Positions 28,702 to 39,299 are shown, counted from the stretch's first letter. The stretch: 51,487 nucleotides of DNA from Chloroflexota bacterium (GCA_002717565.1 PBAZ01000017.1:1-51487); one strand, 5' to 3'. Program-made: numbers and translations. Notes: a model not told the origin generated them from the sequence alone.

Positions 28702-29988
28702 TTAGTCTCCATGCCTTAGTTGGGGTTTTTTTGCGAAAAGAATCAACACTCCTCCAACGAAACTTAGGGCGGAAAATACGATGAAGGGAATGAAATAAGT
28801 TCCTTGAATATCGAATACCCAGCCTGCGAACACGGGTCCTAGCATCATCGCTAGGTTCGATGGGAATTGAGATATCCCCATGATAGTGGCAAATGCTTTG
28901 CGCCCGAAATATTCACCCCTCATAGCCGTCGACAACGGTATTCTCCCTCCGAACGCTATGCCGTACAGAGGTGCGAATACCCATGCCCACATCGGACTAT
29001 CTGCGACTGCTAGGACGAGGATTGCGATTCCCTGAATTGCCATGAATATAAATAACAGGACAGTTTTTGGGAACCGATCTCCCAGGTATCCAGCTAAGAA
29101 AACTGTAGGGATGCCTACCAGCGTAAATACGGTAACAATTATGCTAGCTTGTTCAAGCGAATGTCCCATGTCTGTCAACTTGGGTACGAGGTGCACCATC
29201 AGTGAAACTAGTGGAACTGCAGAGGCTATGTTGGACATTGTTATAATCCAAAATGCCGACGTTCTGAGAGCTTCCCGGGCAGTAAGTCCTTGGTCTTCAG
29301 CCATCGCAGTGTTGTCGTTTGGTTGTTCAATGACTGGTGGAGGTTCTCCATCTGGAGTTAGGCCATATTCTTCGGGGGATGTCCGTATGAACTTATAAGC
29401 AGGGTATGCGATGAGGAGTAGAAGGCATGCGATTCCTCCGGTTGTCCATCGAAAACCTGCAGACGCTAACCCTAGTGCTAAGAGCGGGACGAAGAGCCCC
29501 CCAAGATTGATTCCTGACATGGTGACAGCCATTGCGCTCGTTCGTTTTCTATTAAACCAATGGTTTACGGCAGTAATTAATGGCAGGAAACCTCCGACTC
29601 CTGAACCGAGGGTAATGGTAAGGAACGCAATGTAGAAGTGCCATATTTCTTGTACTTGGGAGAACATGAAGAATCCGATAGCCATGATTACATATCCGAT
29701 GAGAACCATTTTCCTTGCGCCTATTTTGTCTATCAGAAAGCCTTCAATTGGTCCTAGAATCGCTCCCTCTGCACGCGACAATGAAAATGCCAATGAGAGC
29801 ATGCTTCTTGTCCACCCGAAACGGATCTCAAGGATGTGGAAATAGGCTCCAGCCCCTTGAAACACGAGAAGTGATACCAAGGTGAGCATGCTAGCGCTTA
29901 CGGCGACGAGCCTCCACCCGTAGAAAGAGAAGGCACTTCGAAGCCGATGACCTACACTATCTTGTTCTTGGGGTGTTAGTAAATCCAT
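28702..29988 (-). CDS. MFS transporter
   Basis: FYGWRLVAVSASMLTL..., MLGPVFAGWVFDIQGTYFIPF. Confidence 0.9.
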   Translation of the reverse strand: MDLLTPQEQDSVGHRLRSAFSFYGWRLVAVSASMLTLVSLLVFQGAGAYFHILEIRFGWTRSMLSLAFSLSRAEGAILGPIEGFLIDKIGARKMVLIGYVIMAIGFFMFSQVQEIWHFYIAFLTITLGSGVGGFLPLITAVNHWFNRKRTSAMAVTMSGINLGGLFVPLLALGLASAGFRWTTGGIACLLLLIAYPAYKFIRTSPEEYGLTPDGEPPPVIEQPNDNTAMAEDQGLTAREALRTSAFWIITMSNIASAVPLVSLMVHLVPKLTDMGHSLEQASIIVTVFTLVGIPTVFLAGYLGDRFPKTVLLFIFMAIQGIAILVLAVADSPMWAWVFAPLYGIAFGGRIPLSTAMRGEYFGRKAFATIMGISQFPSNLAMMLGPVFAGWVFDIQGTYFIPFIVFSALSFVGGVLILFAKKPQLRHGD

Positions 29989-30107
29989 GCTTATTCTTAC
30001 TCAATATTAGTGCTATTGCTTCACGAATGTAATTTGCAGAGTGTGCAGATCATCCTATAGTTGGACGTACGTAATTGCAATGGAGATAGGAATTCCTCCA
30101 ATGATTC

Positions 30108-30965
30108 TTATTGGTACGGATTAGGATCGAATTGTTCGAATTCGATCGCATCGATGCCCGCGAACCTGGCGGCCATGGTTTGTAGAGCTAGTTCATTGTT
30201 ATCAATAAGGATAAAACGACGCTTCAGTTCATGGGCCGCGATTCCAGTTGTGCCACTACCTGCGAAAAAATCTAGCACGGTATCTCCAGGGTTGGAAGAG
30301 GCCTTGATTATCCTACGAAGAATTGCCAGGGGTTTTTGAGTCGCGTATCCAGTGGTTTCTTTACCGCCAGGAGGTACTATGGTTTGCCACCACACATCGG
30401 TAGGTAATTTCCCGCGTGCTGCCTTTTCCGGTCCCACAAGATTTGGTGTCATGTAAGGTATGCGGTCAATGGAATCGATATTGAATACATAGTTGTTTGG
30501 ATCTTTTCCGTAGACAAGGATATTATCGTGTTTGGCTGCCCACTTCTTCTTTGTGCGACCTCCATAATCATATGCCCATATAATTTCGTTTAGGAAACAA
30601 GCACGTCCGAATATTTGGTCTAGCAACAATTTGCAGTAATGAACCTCACGATAGTCAATATGAAAGTAGAGAGTTCCATTGGCAGCAAGTACTTTATGTG
30701 CTGCGAGTAGACGTGGTTCAAGGAAGGTAATGTAGTCGCTGAAGGTGTCGCTGAATGAAGTGGTAGCACCTTTTTCGGTCCTATATCGCAAACCTTGGAA
30801 TCCAGTGCGGTCTCCCTCGTGGTCACGGGTGGTCTTTAACCGCGTTTTTGTTTGAGTTTTGCCCGTGTTAAAAGGGGGATCCACGTAAATTAGATTGGCT
30901 GATTCTGCTGGCATTTGCTGCAGCGATTCTAAATTGTCTCCATAGATGATCTGGCTATGGTCCAC
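30108..30965 (-). CDS. Site-specific DNA methyltransferase (beta-type amino-MTase)
   Basis: Catalytic VDPPFNTG near N-terminus, SAM motif LDFFAGSGTTGIAA near C-terminus. Confidence 0.93.
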   Translation of the reverse strand: MDHSQIIYGDNLESLQQMPAESANLIYVDPPFNTGKTQTKTRLKTTRDHEGDRTGFQGLRYRTEKGATTSFSDTFSDYITFLEPRLLAAHKVLAANGTLYFHIDYREVHYCKLLLDQIFGRACFLNEIIWAYDYGGRTKKKWAAKHDNILVYGKDPNNYVFNIDSIDRIPYMTPNLVGPEKAARGKLPTDVWWQTIVPPGGKETTGYATQKPLAILRRIIKASSNPGDTVLDFFAGSGTTGIAAHELKRRFILIDNNELALQTMAARFAGIDAIEFEQFDPNPYQ

Positions 30966-31139
30966 AGGGTGTTTTCCTTCTGCTAGAAGTTATTCTTATG
31001 ATTAGTAGGGCTGTTTGCAGTTATCTCAGACTACCAACGGCACATTATGAAGTCAACAAGGGATTGCAGTTTTATGTATCTGGGGTGATCATGTGCGCAC
31101 GTGGTTTGTATGGCAATAAAACTTCAAAAGGAGATTAAC

Positions 31140-32012
31140 ATGTCGAACTACAACCTTGTGTCCTATGAACAGGATGGTCCGGTTTTGGTAATCACGCTTA
31201 ATCAGCCCGAGGCCTTGAACGCTCTTACTCCCCCTATGGAAGGTGAGTTACATGCTGCTTTGGAGCAGGGAGACAGGGACGAATCCATTCGTTCAATAAT
31301 CCTCACAGGGGCTGGCAGGGGATTTTCTTCGGGTTATAACATTTCGCAAAATAGCTCTGAAGAAGGGGATGCTGCTCCCGATGAAGAAGAAGTAGCAGAT
31401 CAGCGGCAAAAATGGAATTCAAGTCTGCGGAATCCCGATATGCTGATGCATATAATGCAGCTCTCTAAGCCCGTTATCGCTGCGATTGATGGGTGGTGCA
31501 TTGGTGGTGGGTTTTGGTATTCCTTGGCATGCGACATCACTATAGCTTCGGAACGTGCTGTATTCGCTCAACCTGAGGTTCGGATGATTTCAAATTCCTC
31601 GGTTCTTTTTGCTTTGCTTTGCGGATGGAAAAATGCTCATCGGTACGCTCTCACTGGAGACCATTTTGATGCTCAGGAAGCTCTACGAATTGGTGTGGTT
31701 AACGAAGTTGTCCCGCATGAGAAACTGATGGATCATGTCAAAGCTTTGGCCCAAAGGTTGGCCCAAGTTCCTCGGGAGTCTGTTCGCGTGAACAAGATGA
31801 TGACGACGTATGCACTCGAAGCTATGGGCCTCAGAAATGCCCTGAATGTGAACGCGTTCCTTTCTACTATTGTCAGAGCTACCACTGATCGGTCTGACGT
31901 TGCACATTTGGATAAAGCTCGACTTGAAGGGGGCTTTAGGGCGTTCCTTGAGGCTCGGGATGGTCCATTTATGCCTGAACCCTTTGGTCCGAGGAGCAAG
32001 CCACGGGAGTAA
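31140..32012 (+). CDS. Crotonase-fold protein (enoyl-CoA hydratase/isomerase family)
   Basis: VLVITLNQPEALNALTP, GRGFSSGYN, GWCIGGGFWYSLACDITIASE; ATG 31140 after AAGGAGA. Confidence 0.92.
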   Translation: MSNYNLVSYEQDGPVLVITLNQPEALNALTPPMEGELHAALEQGDRDESIRSIILTGAGRGFSSGYNISQNSSEEGDAAPDEEEVADQRQKWNSSLRNPDMLMHIMQLSKPVIAAIDGWCIGGGFWYSLACDITIASERAVFAQPEVRMISNSSVLFALLCGWKNAHRYALTGDHFDAQEALRIGVVNEVVPHEKLMDHVKALAQRLAQVPRESVRVNKMMTTYALEAMGLRNALNVNAFLSTIVRATTDRSDVAHLDKARLEGGFRAFLEARDGPFMPEPFGPRSKPRE

Positions 32013-32024
32013 GTAGCAGGGAAT

Positions 32025-33443
32025 TTACTTGTGAGAAAACTTAGCTTTTATGCTCGCGTATTTCACTAAAGCATAAGCTGCTCTTGCAGTATCTTCTGGT
32101 CTCTGGTACCCCGGTATGCCGGCCAGCTGAAAAATCTCTGCCACTGATCCTGGCTTAGGGTTGCTTATGGGTGACATGCCGAGACCTAGCACAGGTTTTC
32201 CGAATCTGTGGGGTATAGCTGCGATGCGTCTTGCAGCCTCAGCACTAATCTCTGCACCTGCTCCGGAACGTTGTGATGGCGGGCTGATCAATAGAATTCC
32301 TATGGAAGGCAGTGGAGCGATTGCTTCAGCTATTTCGGCGAACGTGAGAGGAGTTCGAAAATCACCGGCGATGTCTATAGGATTGCGGGGTGTTGGTGCA
32401 TGGGCAGCGAGCACATTTTGGGTCAAATAATCTTGTGTAGCTTTATCGATTTCTGGCACATCAAGTCCTAGCTGAGCACAAGTATCTGAACTAACGACGC
32501 ATTGGCCACCGGTCATTGAAATAATCCCGACTCCACGCGATGGTGGTAAGGGGGCATTTGCAAGTGCCTCGGCCATATCGAATAAGTGACTGGTCTCTTT
32601 AGCCCGTATGATGCCTATCTGCTGACAAAGATTATCGAACAAACTGTCCGGCATCATTAGAGATCCTGTGTGGGATTGAACGGCTCTTGTTCCAATCTCA
32701 CTGCTACCTGGTTTGTAAATGATGACTGGTTTCTTACGTACTGCAGCCCTTGCGGCCTCCATGAATTTTCTTCCATCGCGAACACCCTCCATATAGATGG
32801 CTATAACTTTTGTCGAAGCATCCTGGGCTAGGTAATTGATATAATCCGCTTCACTCAGATCAGCCTGATTTCCGCTGCTCACAAATTTGCTCAATCCGTA
32901 TCCTTTTTCTTCAGCTTGGCTAACGAGCATTCCCCCAAATGCTCCGCTTTGTGAGACGAATGCTATAGAACCTGGCTTTATTGGTTTTGCTGAAGATAGG
33001 CTAACTTTTGCATCAGCGCTCCACATGCCATTGCAGTTTGGTCCGATCATCCTTATCCCAGCAGACCGGACTATAGCTGTGAGACGGTCCTGTAGTAGGA
33101 TTCCTTCATCACCAGCTTCAGCAAATCCAGCGGAAATAACGAGGGCACTCCTTATGTTTGCTGCTATCGCTTCTTGCATTGCTTCTGGAACGAGGTGTGC
33201 GGGTATTGCGAAAACGGCCAAATCGATGGTTTCAGGAATAGAGGCTACATCGGGATAGGAGGGTAGGTGCATAATTCGTGATTCTCTGGGGTTAACTGGG
33301 AAAATGGATCCTTCAAATCCGCCGTTCACTAAACGATCCATTATGGAGTATCCCCATTTGGGAGGGGTATTGGAAGCACCTATCACTGCAATAGAACGGG
33401 CCTTAAAAATAGGGTCAAGCTGCTCAGCAATAGTTGGGGGCAT
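32025..33443 (-). CDS. CoA-binding/acetate-CoA ligase (NDP-forming) alpha-subunit-like protein
   Basis: SIAVIGASNTPPKWGYSIMDRL, SQSGAFGGMLV, RAVQSHTGSL. Confidence 0.9.
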   Translation of the reverse strand: MPPTIAEQLDPIFKARSIAVIGASNTPPKWGYSIMDRLVNGGFEGSIFPVNPRESRIMHLPSYPDVASIPETIDLAVFAIPAHLVPEAMQEAIAANIRSALVISAGFAEAGDEGILLQDRLTAIVRSAGIRMIGPNCNGMWSADAKVSLSSAKPIKPGSIAFVSQSGAFGGMLVSQAEEKGYGLSKFVSSGNQADLSEADYINYLAQDASTKVIAIYMEGVRDGRKFMEAARAAVRKKPVIIYKPGSSEIGTRAVQSHTGSLMMPDSLFDNLCQQIGIIRAKETSHLFDMAEALANAPLPPSRGVGIISMTGGQCVVSSDTCAQLGLDVPEIDKATQDYLTQNVLAAHAPTPRNPIDIAGDFRTPLTFAEIAEAIAPLPSIGILLISPPSQRSGAGAEISAEAARRIAAIPHRFGKPVLGLGMSPISNPKPGSVAEIFQLAGIPGYQRPEDTARAAYALVKYASIKAKFSHK

Positions 33444-33533
33444 TCTTGCTATCCCTCCATTCTATTTACGTTTCCAGTCCCTTGACTCAACTGAGGTGCT
33501 TGGTGAAATCAATAGGATATATATTTATGTAGT

Positions 33534-34880
33534 TTAGATCTGGTTATTTGCTTGTGCATGTATTGGTGGTATGGGTTTTCGCGCAAAAAATATGAAGCCC
33601 ACGCCAATCAACATCGTCACAATGAATACAGAGAACGCGAAATTGTAACTTCCGGTGGTGTCATATACCCATCCTGCGAAAACGGGTCCTACTACTGTTG
33701 TAGGAACATGAAAAAGTTGGTTGAATCCGCGGATGGTTGCGTAGTTCTTACGGCCGAAATATTCTCCGATGATTGCCATATATACCGGAATGGCTCCTCC
33801 GTAAGCGATTCCGTAGACGACAACGAAAACCCAAACGGTCCCAATCGTAGTCGCCGTCATCAGTATATAGACTCCCACAGCTTGGAGAAGTATGGTGCCT
33901 ATCAAGAGATGTCTTTTGTCGATATAGTCCCCAAGGATGCCAAATCCTAATCGACCTATCAAGCTGATAGAAACCATACCTCCTAGTGCAGCACTTGCTT
34001 GTACGAGCGGAATCTCCCGAACTTCAGTCAAGTATACGACTTGATGCACTACTATTGAGGTCATAGCAAATGCTCGTGCTCCTGTTCCTAGGATGAGCAT
34101 CCAGAACGCGAAACTTTGTAGAGATTCCTTGACAGAGAAATCATAGGTGTCTGTAGGAATCGTTTTCTGTGATTTGCTCCTGGAGGGAGTCTGATCGGTG
34201 CTTCCCTGGAGTAAGTCGTCTGGTGTATCTCCATCTGGGAGATAGCCGTATTGTTCTGGTTTGTGTCTAAGAAGTAGCGAAAGTGGGATGATGATCACGA
34301 AAATACCCACCCCGGCTAGGAATGCCGTATCTCGCCATCCTACTCGATCCACAAGATATCCTAAGAGAAAGACTGTGAACCCACTTCCTCCTGCGCCCAT
34401 GGAGAATATAGCGAAAGCTCTTGACCGTTTTCTGATGAACCAGGCATTTACCGATGCCATGCTTGCATGCCCGAACCCTGTGTTATATCCGATCGACATC
34501 CACCCTGCATAGAGGAGGACGAAGGCGACGAATGAACTTACTCGTATGGGGCCGATCGAAAATTCCGATATATCACTCATCACCATGAAGCCAATTCCGG
34601 TTATAACCGCGCCTATGATGGCCATTAAACGTGGGCCGAATTTATCTACTGCCCAACCAATGATGGGACCTTCAAGCCCGCCTTCCAGACGCGATAGGGA
34701 AATTACTAAGGCTCCTGCGGCGGCAGTCCATCCGAACTCGTCAAGTAGCGCTTTGTAGAAGATGGGGAATCCATAGAACCATACCCCGGCTCCGTATACG
34801 TTGATGGCGGCCGCAGCAGCGACTATATACCAACCGTAGAAAATTCGGGGCTTCTTTGTTGTTGTGGTACTAGTTTTCAC
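33534..34880 (-). CDS. MFS transporter
   Basis: FYGWYIVAAAAAINVYGAGVWFYGFPIF, VVGPVFAGWVYDTTGSYNFAF. Confidence 0.9.
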   Translation of the reverse strand: MKTSTTTTKKPRIFYGWYIVAAAAAINVYGAGVWFYGFPIFYKALLDEFGWTAAAGALVISLSRLEGGLEGPIIGWAVDKFGPRLMAIIGAVITGIGFMVMSDISEFSIGPIRVSSFVAFVLLYAGWMSIGYNTGFGHASMASVNAWFIRKRSRAFAIFSMGAGGSGFTVFLLGYLVDRVGWRDTAFLAGVGIFVIIIPLSLLLRHKPEQYGYLPDGDTPDDLLQGSTDQTPSRSKSQKTIPTDTYDFSVKESLQSFAFWMLILGTGARAFAMTSIVVHQVVYLTEVREIPLVQASAALGGMVSISLIGRLGFGILGDYIDKRHLLIGTILLQAVGVYILMTATTIGTVWVFVVVYGIAYGGAIPVYMAIIGEYFGRKNYATIRGFNQLFHVPTTVVGPVFAGWVYDTTGSYNFAFSVFIVTMLIGVGFIFFARKPIPPIHAQANNQI

Positions 34881-34926
34881 GGTGCTCGCATTGTAGCACG
34901 GTCAGCTAGCCGAATTTCACTGGATC

Positions 34927-37449
34927 TTAGGGAACTTGAGGTAGGTAATCCATGCCGATATGTCCTAAAGATTTGAGGTGGGCGTATTCGTCTTCACTTA
35001 ATCCAAGAACCTCGCGATAGACATATTCGTTATCCTCTCCGAGGCGTACTGGTGGTCTTTGCACCCCAAATGGGATTTTTGACATTTTATATATAGTGGA
35101 TGGATATAAATGTTCGCCTACCTCCGGTGCCTCTACAGGAACAAAGAAGTTTCTCTCTCTCAAGTGAGGGTCGGCGAAGGCTAGCTCTGGGTGGACTAAA
35201 GGACCGGCGGGGATTCCTACTGCCTGCAGACGGTGGAAAATTTGGTAATTATCGTATCGATGCGCCCAGTCAGCTAGTATGCTATCTACAGTGTCGTGGT
35301 GCTCCCTGAGTTCCGCCATGGTTTTAAATGCTTCGGTGATTTCTATTTTATCCTTTTGCATTATTTCACAAAGAGTGTGCCACTGTTGAATTGTGCTGAT
35401 CGAAATTGCTATCCATTCGTCGTCCCCGGCACAGGGGTATGCTCCTTGAATGATTGATCGATGTCGATTGCCCATTCGTTCGGCTACCCTTCCGTTCATC
35501 TGGTAATCCATGTAATGCTCACTCATGTGAGCGGCATAAACCTCTCCGAGTGATATATCAATAAAGGAGCCACTTCCTGTATATTCCCGTTGGTTGAGTG
35601 CCATCATGGCAGCCATTACTGCTGTTACCCCGGTTGCTGGGTCAGACGGTACTGTTACGGGCATGCCATCGGCATCCATGTCAGGGTAACCGATAATTGA
35701 GCCGTATCCATAAAGTGCTTCAAATATGTAGCCCCAGCCTCGGTATTCTTTCCACGGACCAGTTTGTCCGGGACCGGCAATAGAAATCATGCTCAGTTTT
35801 GGATTCCATTTTTGCAATTGATCGTACCCAAGACCTAATCGTTCCATAGCTCCAGGGACACTGTTCTGTAGGAACACATCGCTTACTTCTACCAATTTGC
35901 GGAAAGAATCTTTCCCTTCCGGTGTGCCTAATTCGATACTTATTGAGCGTTTGTTTCGTGCCATTGCATTAAAGCCGGAACTTCGGTTCCAAGGGCGTTG
36001 ACCTGGTTCTCGGTTGGCGTAGAGTGATACCAGTGCGGCTTTCTCTTGGTCTGGATTTGGTCGTGCAAGTTGTCCTCTTCCTCCTAATGGTAGAAAACTA
36101 AGAGGTTCCAGTCTAATAATTTCCGCTCCGAGGTCGGCCAGTAGCATAGTTGCATATGGACCGGCGAGAGCTAGGGTGATATCTAAGACGCGAATACCTT
36201 CAAGCGGCAGTGTGCTGACCGATTGAGTCAACCGGGGGACCGTTAAAGGCGTGCCGTTCCACTTGTGTGTGCGGATTTCTTGGTGATGTTCATCAAGTAA
36301 TGGGGCTGGGCGATGCAACTGCCACCAACTTTTTGGAGTGTGGATTGGCGCTCCGGGGTAACGTAATTCACCTGCTTTGGGGTGCAGCTTACGAGTAAAA
36401 TAACCTCTTGAATCTGCTTGAGGATTGTGGTCCATTGCCTCACTGACGTCATTGATTAATCCAGAAATAATCTCATGGGCTTGGCATTCTTCGACAAATT
36501 GCTGTTTGGTTCGCTCCAAAACCCAAGGGAGCCATATAGTTCCAATGAATTCTTCACGTACCTCAGGATCGGCATGTTTCTCTGGGGTATTGAATCTAGG
36601 ATCATCAAGTAATTCTGGCATACCTAGCATTGCAACGACATTGGGCCATCGTGCATATGGCGCACTGATACCTACATATCCATCAAGGCAAGGGAAGTAC
36701 CCATTTCCAGGGAGTCCAATTGCCCCGCCTTGGGAAAGGCGCAGTGGCCTATCACCGGTATATTGATAGCCTACAAAAGATTGTAAGCTGCCATTCACAG
36801 ATCCTAGTTGGGTTTCTAGTATGGATATGTCGACATGTTGTCCACCTACTCCTTTGTGGTTGCGACTATACCAAGCAATGAGGGTAGCCATGGCAGCTAC
36901 ATTGCCTGCGTGATATTGAACATGTTTGTCCACGAGTTGCAACGGGTATCGGTCCGGTAGACCCGTGCGGGTCATGTTGCCGCCCATGGCATACAGGACG
37001 AGGTCGGATGCTACGTAATCTTTATATTGACCCGTTTGCCCGAAATTGCTTATAGATGTCATGATCAGATTGGGGTTCTCATTCGCTAGCTCCGCGTAAC
37101 TTAGTCCCCATTTACCCAAATGGCCAGGCTGGAAATTTTCAACGAGTATATCTGCTTCACTTACCAATTCTCGGAAGAATTTTACGTCTGATTCGTTATC
37201 AAGATTGAGGGCGATGCTTCTCTTGTTGGTATTAAGAAAGAGAAAAACTCCACTGGTTTCGTTATCCTGAATATCACTTGGGAATGGACCTATTTTTCTG
37301 GAATGATCGCCCACCTGAGGTCGCTCAACTTTGATTACATTTGCGCCATAATCTGCTAGGAGTTTAGTGCAGTAAGGACCGGCTATGCCATGAGTTAGGT
37401 CAAGAACCCTAGTATTGACGAGGGGTTGAACGGAAGAACGAGTGGTCAT
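34927..37449 (-). CDS. Tandem-fused CaiB/BaiF family CoA-transferase
   Basis: 840 aa with two CaiB domains: TRVLDLTHGIAGPYCTKLLADYGANVIKVE and IRVLDITLALAGPYATMLLADLGAEIIRLE. Confidence 0.93.
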   Translation of the reverse strand: MTTRSSVQPLVNTRVLDLTHGIAGPYCTKLLADYGANVIKVERPQVGDHSRKIGPFPSDIQDNETSGVFLFLNTNKRSIALNLDNESDVKFFRELVSEADILVENFQPGHLGKWGLSYAELANENPNLIMTSISNFGQTGQYKDYVASDLVLYAMGGNMTRTGLPDRYPLQLVDKHVQYHAGNVAAMATLIAWYSRNHKGVGGQHVDISILETQLGSVNGSLQSFVGYQYTGDRPLRLSQGGAIGLPGNGYFPCLDGYVGISAPYARWPNVVAMLGMPELLDDPRFNTPEKHADPEVREEFIGTIWLPWVLERTKQQFVEECQAHEIISGLINDVSEAMDHNPQADSRGYFTRKLHPKAGELRYPGAPIHTPKSWWQLHRPAPLLDEHHQEIRTHKWNGTPLTVPRLTQSVSTLPLEGIRVLDITLALAGPYATMLLADLGAEIIRLEPLSFLPLGGRGQLARPNPDQEKAALVSLYANREPGQRPWNRSSGFNAMARNKRSISIELGTPEGKDSFRKLVEVSDVFLQNSVPGAMERLGLGYDQLQKWNPKLSMISIAGPGQTGPWKEYRGWGYIFEALYGYGSIIGYPDMDADGMPVTVPSDPATGVTAVMAAMMALNQREYTGSGSFIDISLGEVYAAHMSEHYMDYQMNGRVAERMGNRHRSIIQGAYPCAGDDEWIAISISTIQQWHTLCEIMQKDKIEITEAFKTMAELREHHDTVDSILADWAHRYDNYQIFHRLQAVGIPAGPLVHPELAFADPHLRERNFFVPVEAPEVGEHLYPSTIYKMSKIPFGVQRPPVRLGEDNEYVYREVLGLSEDEYAHLKSLGHIGMDYLPQVP

Positions 37450-37512
37450 ACGAGCACCTCTCTCTATATAGGAATTAAAAGACTAATACAATAAGCATGT
37501 GTCGCATTGCCT

Positions 37513-37541
37513 ACGATAAGCGTACCATATGGCGCATGCAA
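37513..37541 (-). promoter_or_regulatory. Candidate sigma70-type promoter for the 34927-37449 gene
   Basis: Minus strand TTGCAT - 17 nt - TATCGT upstream of the start at 37449. Confidence 0.3.
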
Positions 37542-37621
37542 GTGCGATATACGTATCCTAGGGGAAATTAGTATAAAAGTCACGGATTGGTGTTATAGCC
37601 TTGGCTAGAATATGGTATGAG

Positions 37622-37939
37622 CTAAGCTTCAGAAGGTGGCTCATATCTTCTGGTTGTCAGGAGTACCCCTGCTACTGGGGCAACCCACATCAAAATCCAA
37701 ATCAAAGTGAGGGCAACAGGAAATCCATCACTCAATATCCAAACTATCGGTACAGCGAGGATTAATGTGAGAGGGAAAAAGATCACTGAACCTAGAAGGT
37801 AAAATAGGCCTACTTCAGAGAGTATGGTTGTCCATGCCCAAAATACAACTATCATAGAACAAATAAATCCGATAGATATCCCTATTGTGTCAAGTATCTG
37901 AGTCAAGCTAATCTTCTGTGATTCCATGGTGCTCACCAT
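37622..37939 (-). CDS. Small hypothetical membrane protein
   Basis: 105 aa with three hydrophobic segments, same strand and overlapping the end of the upstream MFS gene. Confidence 0.6.
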   Translation of the reverse strand: MVSTMESQKISLTQILDTIGISIGFICSMIVVFWAWTTILSEVGLFYLLGSVIFFPLTLILAVPIVWILSDGFPVALTLIWILMWVAPVAGVLLTTRRYEPPSEA

Positions 37940-39221
37940 CAGGGTCGTTTTCTGTCATTCCTAGAGTAGGCGATTGTAATCCGAAGGTGTATCGAGACAA
38001 TGACGTGACCCATAATGCAATGATAGCGCCTCCAGCGGAAATTGCTAAGGGCGCAGAAAAAATTGCGGCAATTGACCCTGCTAGTAGCCCACCTACTGGG
38101 GTGAAGCCAAATGTTAGCCCATATACCCCGAGTACTCGTCCCCGCATATTGTCGGTGGATATAAGTTGAAGCATGGTTGCCATAGTTACGTCGTATGCCA
38201 TTAGTGTGCCACCAGCGAGTGCCACGAGGAACAAAGATAGGATGAACCACGGGGATATGGCGAATAGAATTAGAGATATCCCTGCAGCTAAGGCTGCGGT
38301 GGTTAGCAGAATGCCTTTGCGGTGGAAGTCTCCAAGACTTGCCACTGCTATAGTACTTAAAGCAGACCCGACACCGCTAGCAGCTGATAAGTACCCAAGT
38401 CCTGTGGCCCCCACCTCAAGTACGTCTCGGGCCATCACGGGCATCATGACGAAATGAGAGAATCCAAATGCTTCCATGCATAGGCTTAGTAATAGTAGCC
38501 TTCTTATTGTCGGATTAGCCCAGACATATTCAATTCCATGCTTAATTTCTTTCCAAAACGCAACCCGGGGGTCAGTATTGAGACCGCTCTCAGGAATACG
38601 CCACAAGAATATGATGCCAATCAAGGATCCGGAGGCAGCGAATATGTAGGCACTACCGATGCCTAGTTGTGCTATCAAGCTTCCCGCAATTAAGGAACCG
38701 ATAATCCGACTTATGTTCATCGCCGCTAATCTCGTGGCCATTGCGTTTAGCAATCGGTCGGGACCTACCAGTTGGTAAGCCAGTGAATTATTTCCAGGGA
38801 TTTGAACAGACATTGCCAAACCTTGAGCAAAAGCGAGAAAGGGCATATGCCATAATTCGATGGTATCTGTAATTACAAGTAAAGCTGTGATGATACTTGC
38901 AATCCCGGTAAATGCATGCACTGTTGTGATAATTTTGCGTTTCTCGAATCTGTCGACAATTGCTCCACCAACAGTTCCAAAAGCTACTAAACCTAGACCT
39001 TGGATCCCTGCAATTGCTCCTACCCAAAATGCTGAATCAGTCATCTCAAGTACTAGCCAGCCTTGAGCAAGCATACGAATGCCCATCGACATGGATGAAA
39101 ATAAGATACTTAGCCAGAGCCACCGGAATGAGATTACCTCGAAAGAACGGAAAATTGCTGGAAATTTTCGTTTAGAGACCAAATGGTTGTGTTGTGAGGC
39201 ACTTTCATACTTCATGAGCAT
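37908..39221 (-). CDS. MFS transporter (DHA3/EntS-like exporter)
   Basis: FRWLWLSILFSSMSMGIRMLAQGWLVLEMTDSAFWVG ... GGAIVDRFEKRKII. Confidence 0.9.
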   Translation of the reverse strand: MLMKYESASQHNHLVSKRKFPAIFRSFEVISFRWLWLSILFSSMSMGIRMLAQGWLVLEMTDSAFWVGAIAGIQGLGLVAFGTVGGAIVDRFEKRKIITTVHAFTGIASIITALLVITDTIELWHMPFLAFAQGLAMSVQIPGNNSLAYQLVGPDRLLNAMATRLAAMNISRIIGSLIAGSLIAQLGIGSAYIFAASGSLIGIIFLWRIPESGLNTDPRVAFWKEIKHGIEYVWANPTIRRLLLLSLCMEAFGFSHFVMMPVMARDVLEVGATGLGYLSAASGVGSALSTIAVASLGDFHRKGILLTTAALAAGISLILFAISPWFILSLFLVALAGGTLMAYDVTMATMLQLISTDNMRGRVLGVYGLTFGFTPVGGLLAGSIAAIFSAPLAISAGGAIIALWVTSLSRYTFGLQSPTLGMTENDPDGEHHGITED

Positions 39222-39299
39222 CTCGATTTCTTGCTGTCATAACTATCATAAATGAATCACTGCATATAATAAATTAGGTTGCGTATTCTGTAGTGCAAT

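Noticed and set aside
30078-30103. Imperfect hairpin CAATGGAG-ataggaattc-CTCCAATG downstream of the DNA methyltransferase
   Set aside because: One internal mismatch and no U-tract; too weak to call a terminator
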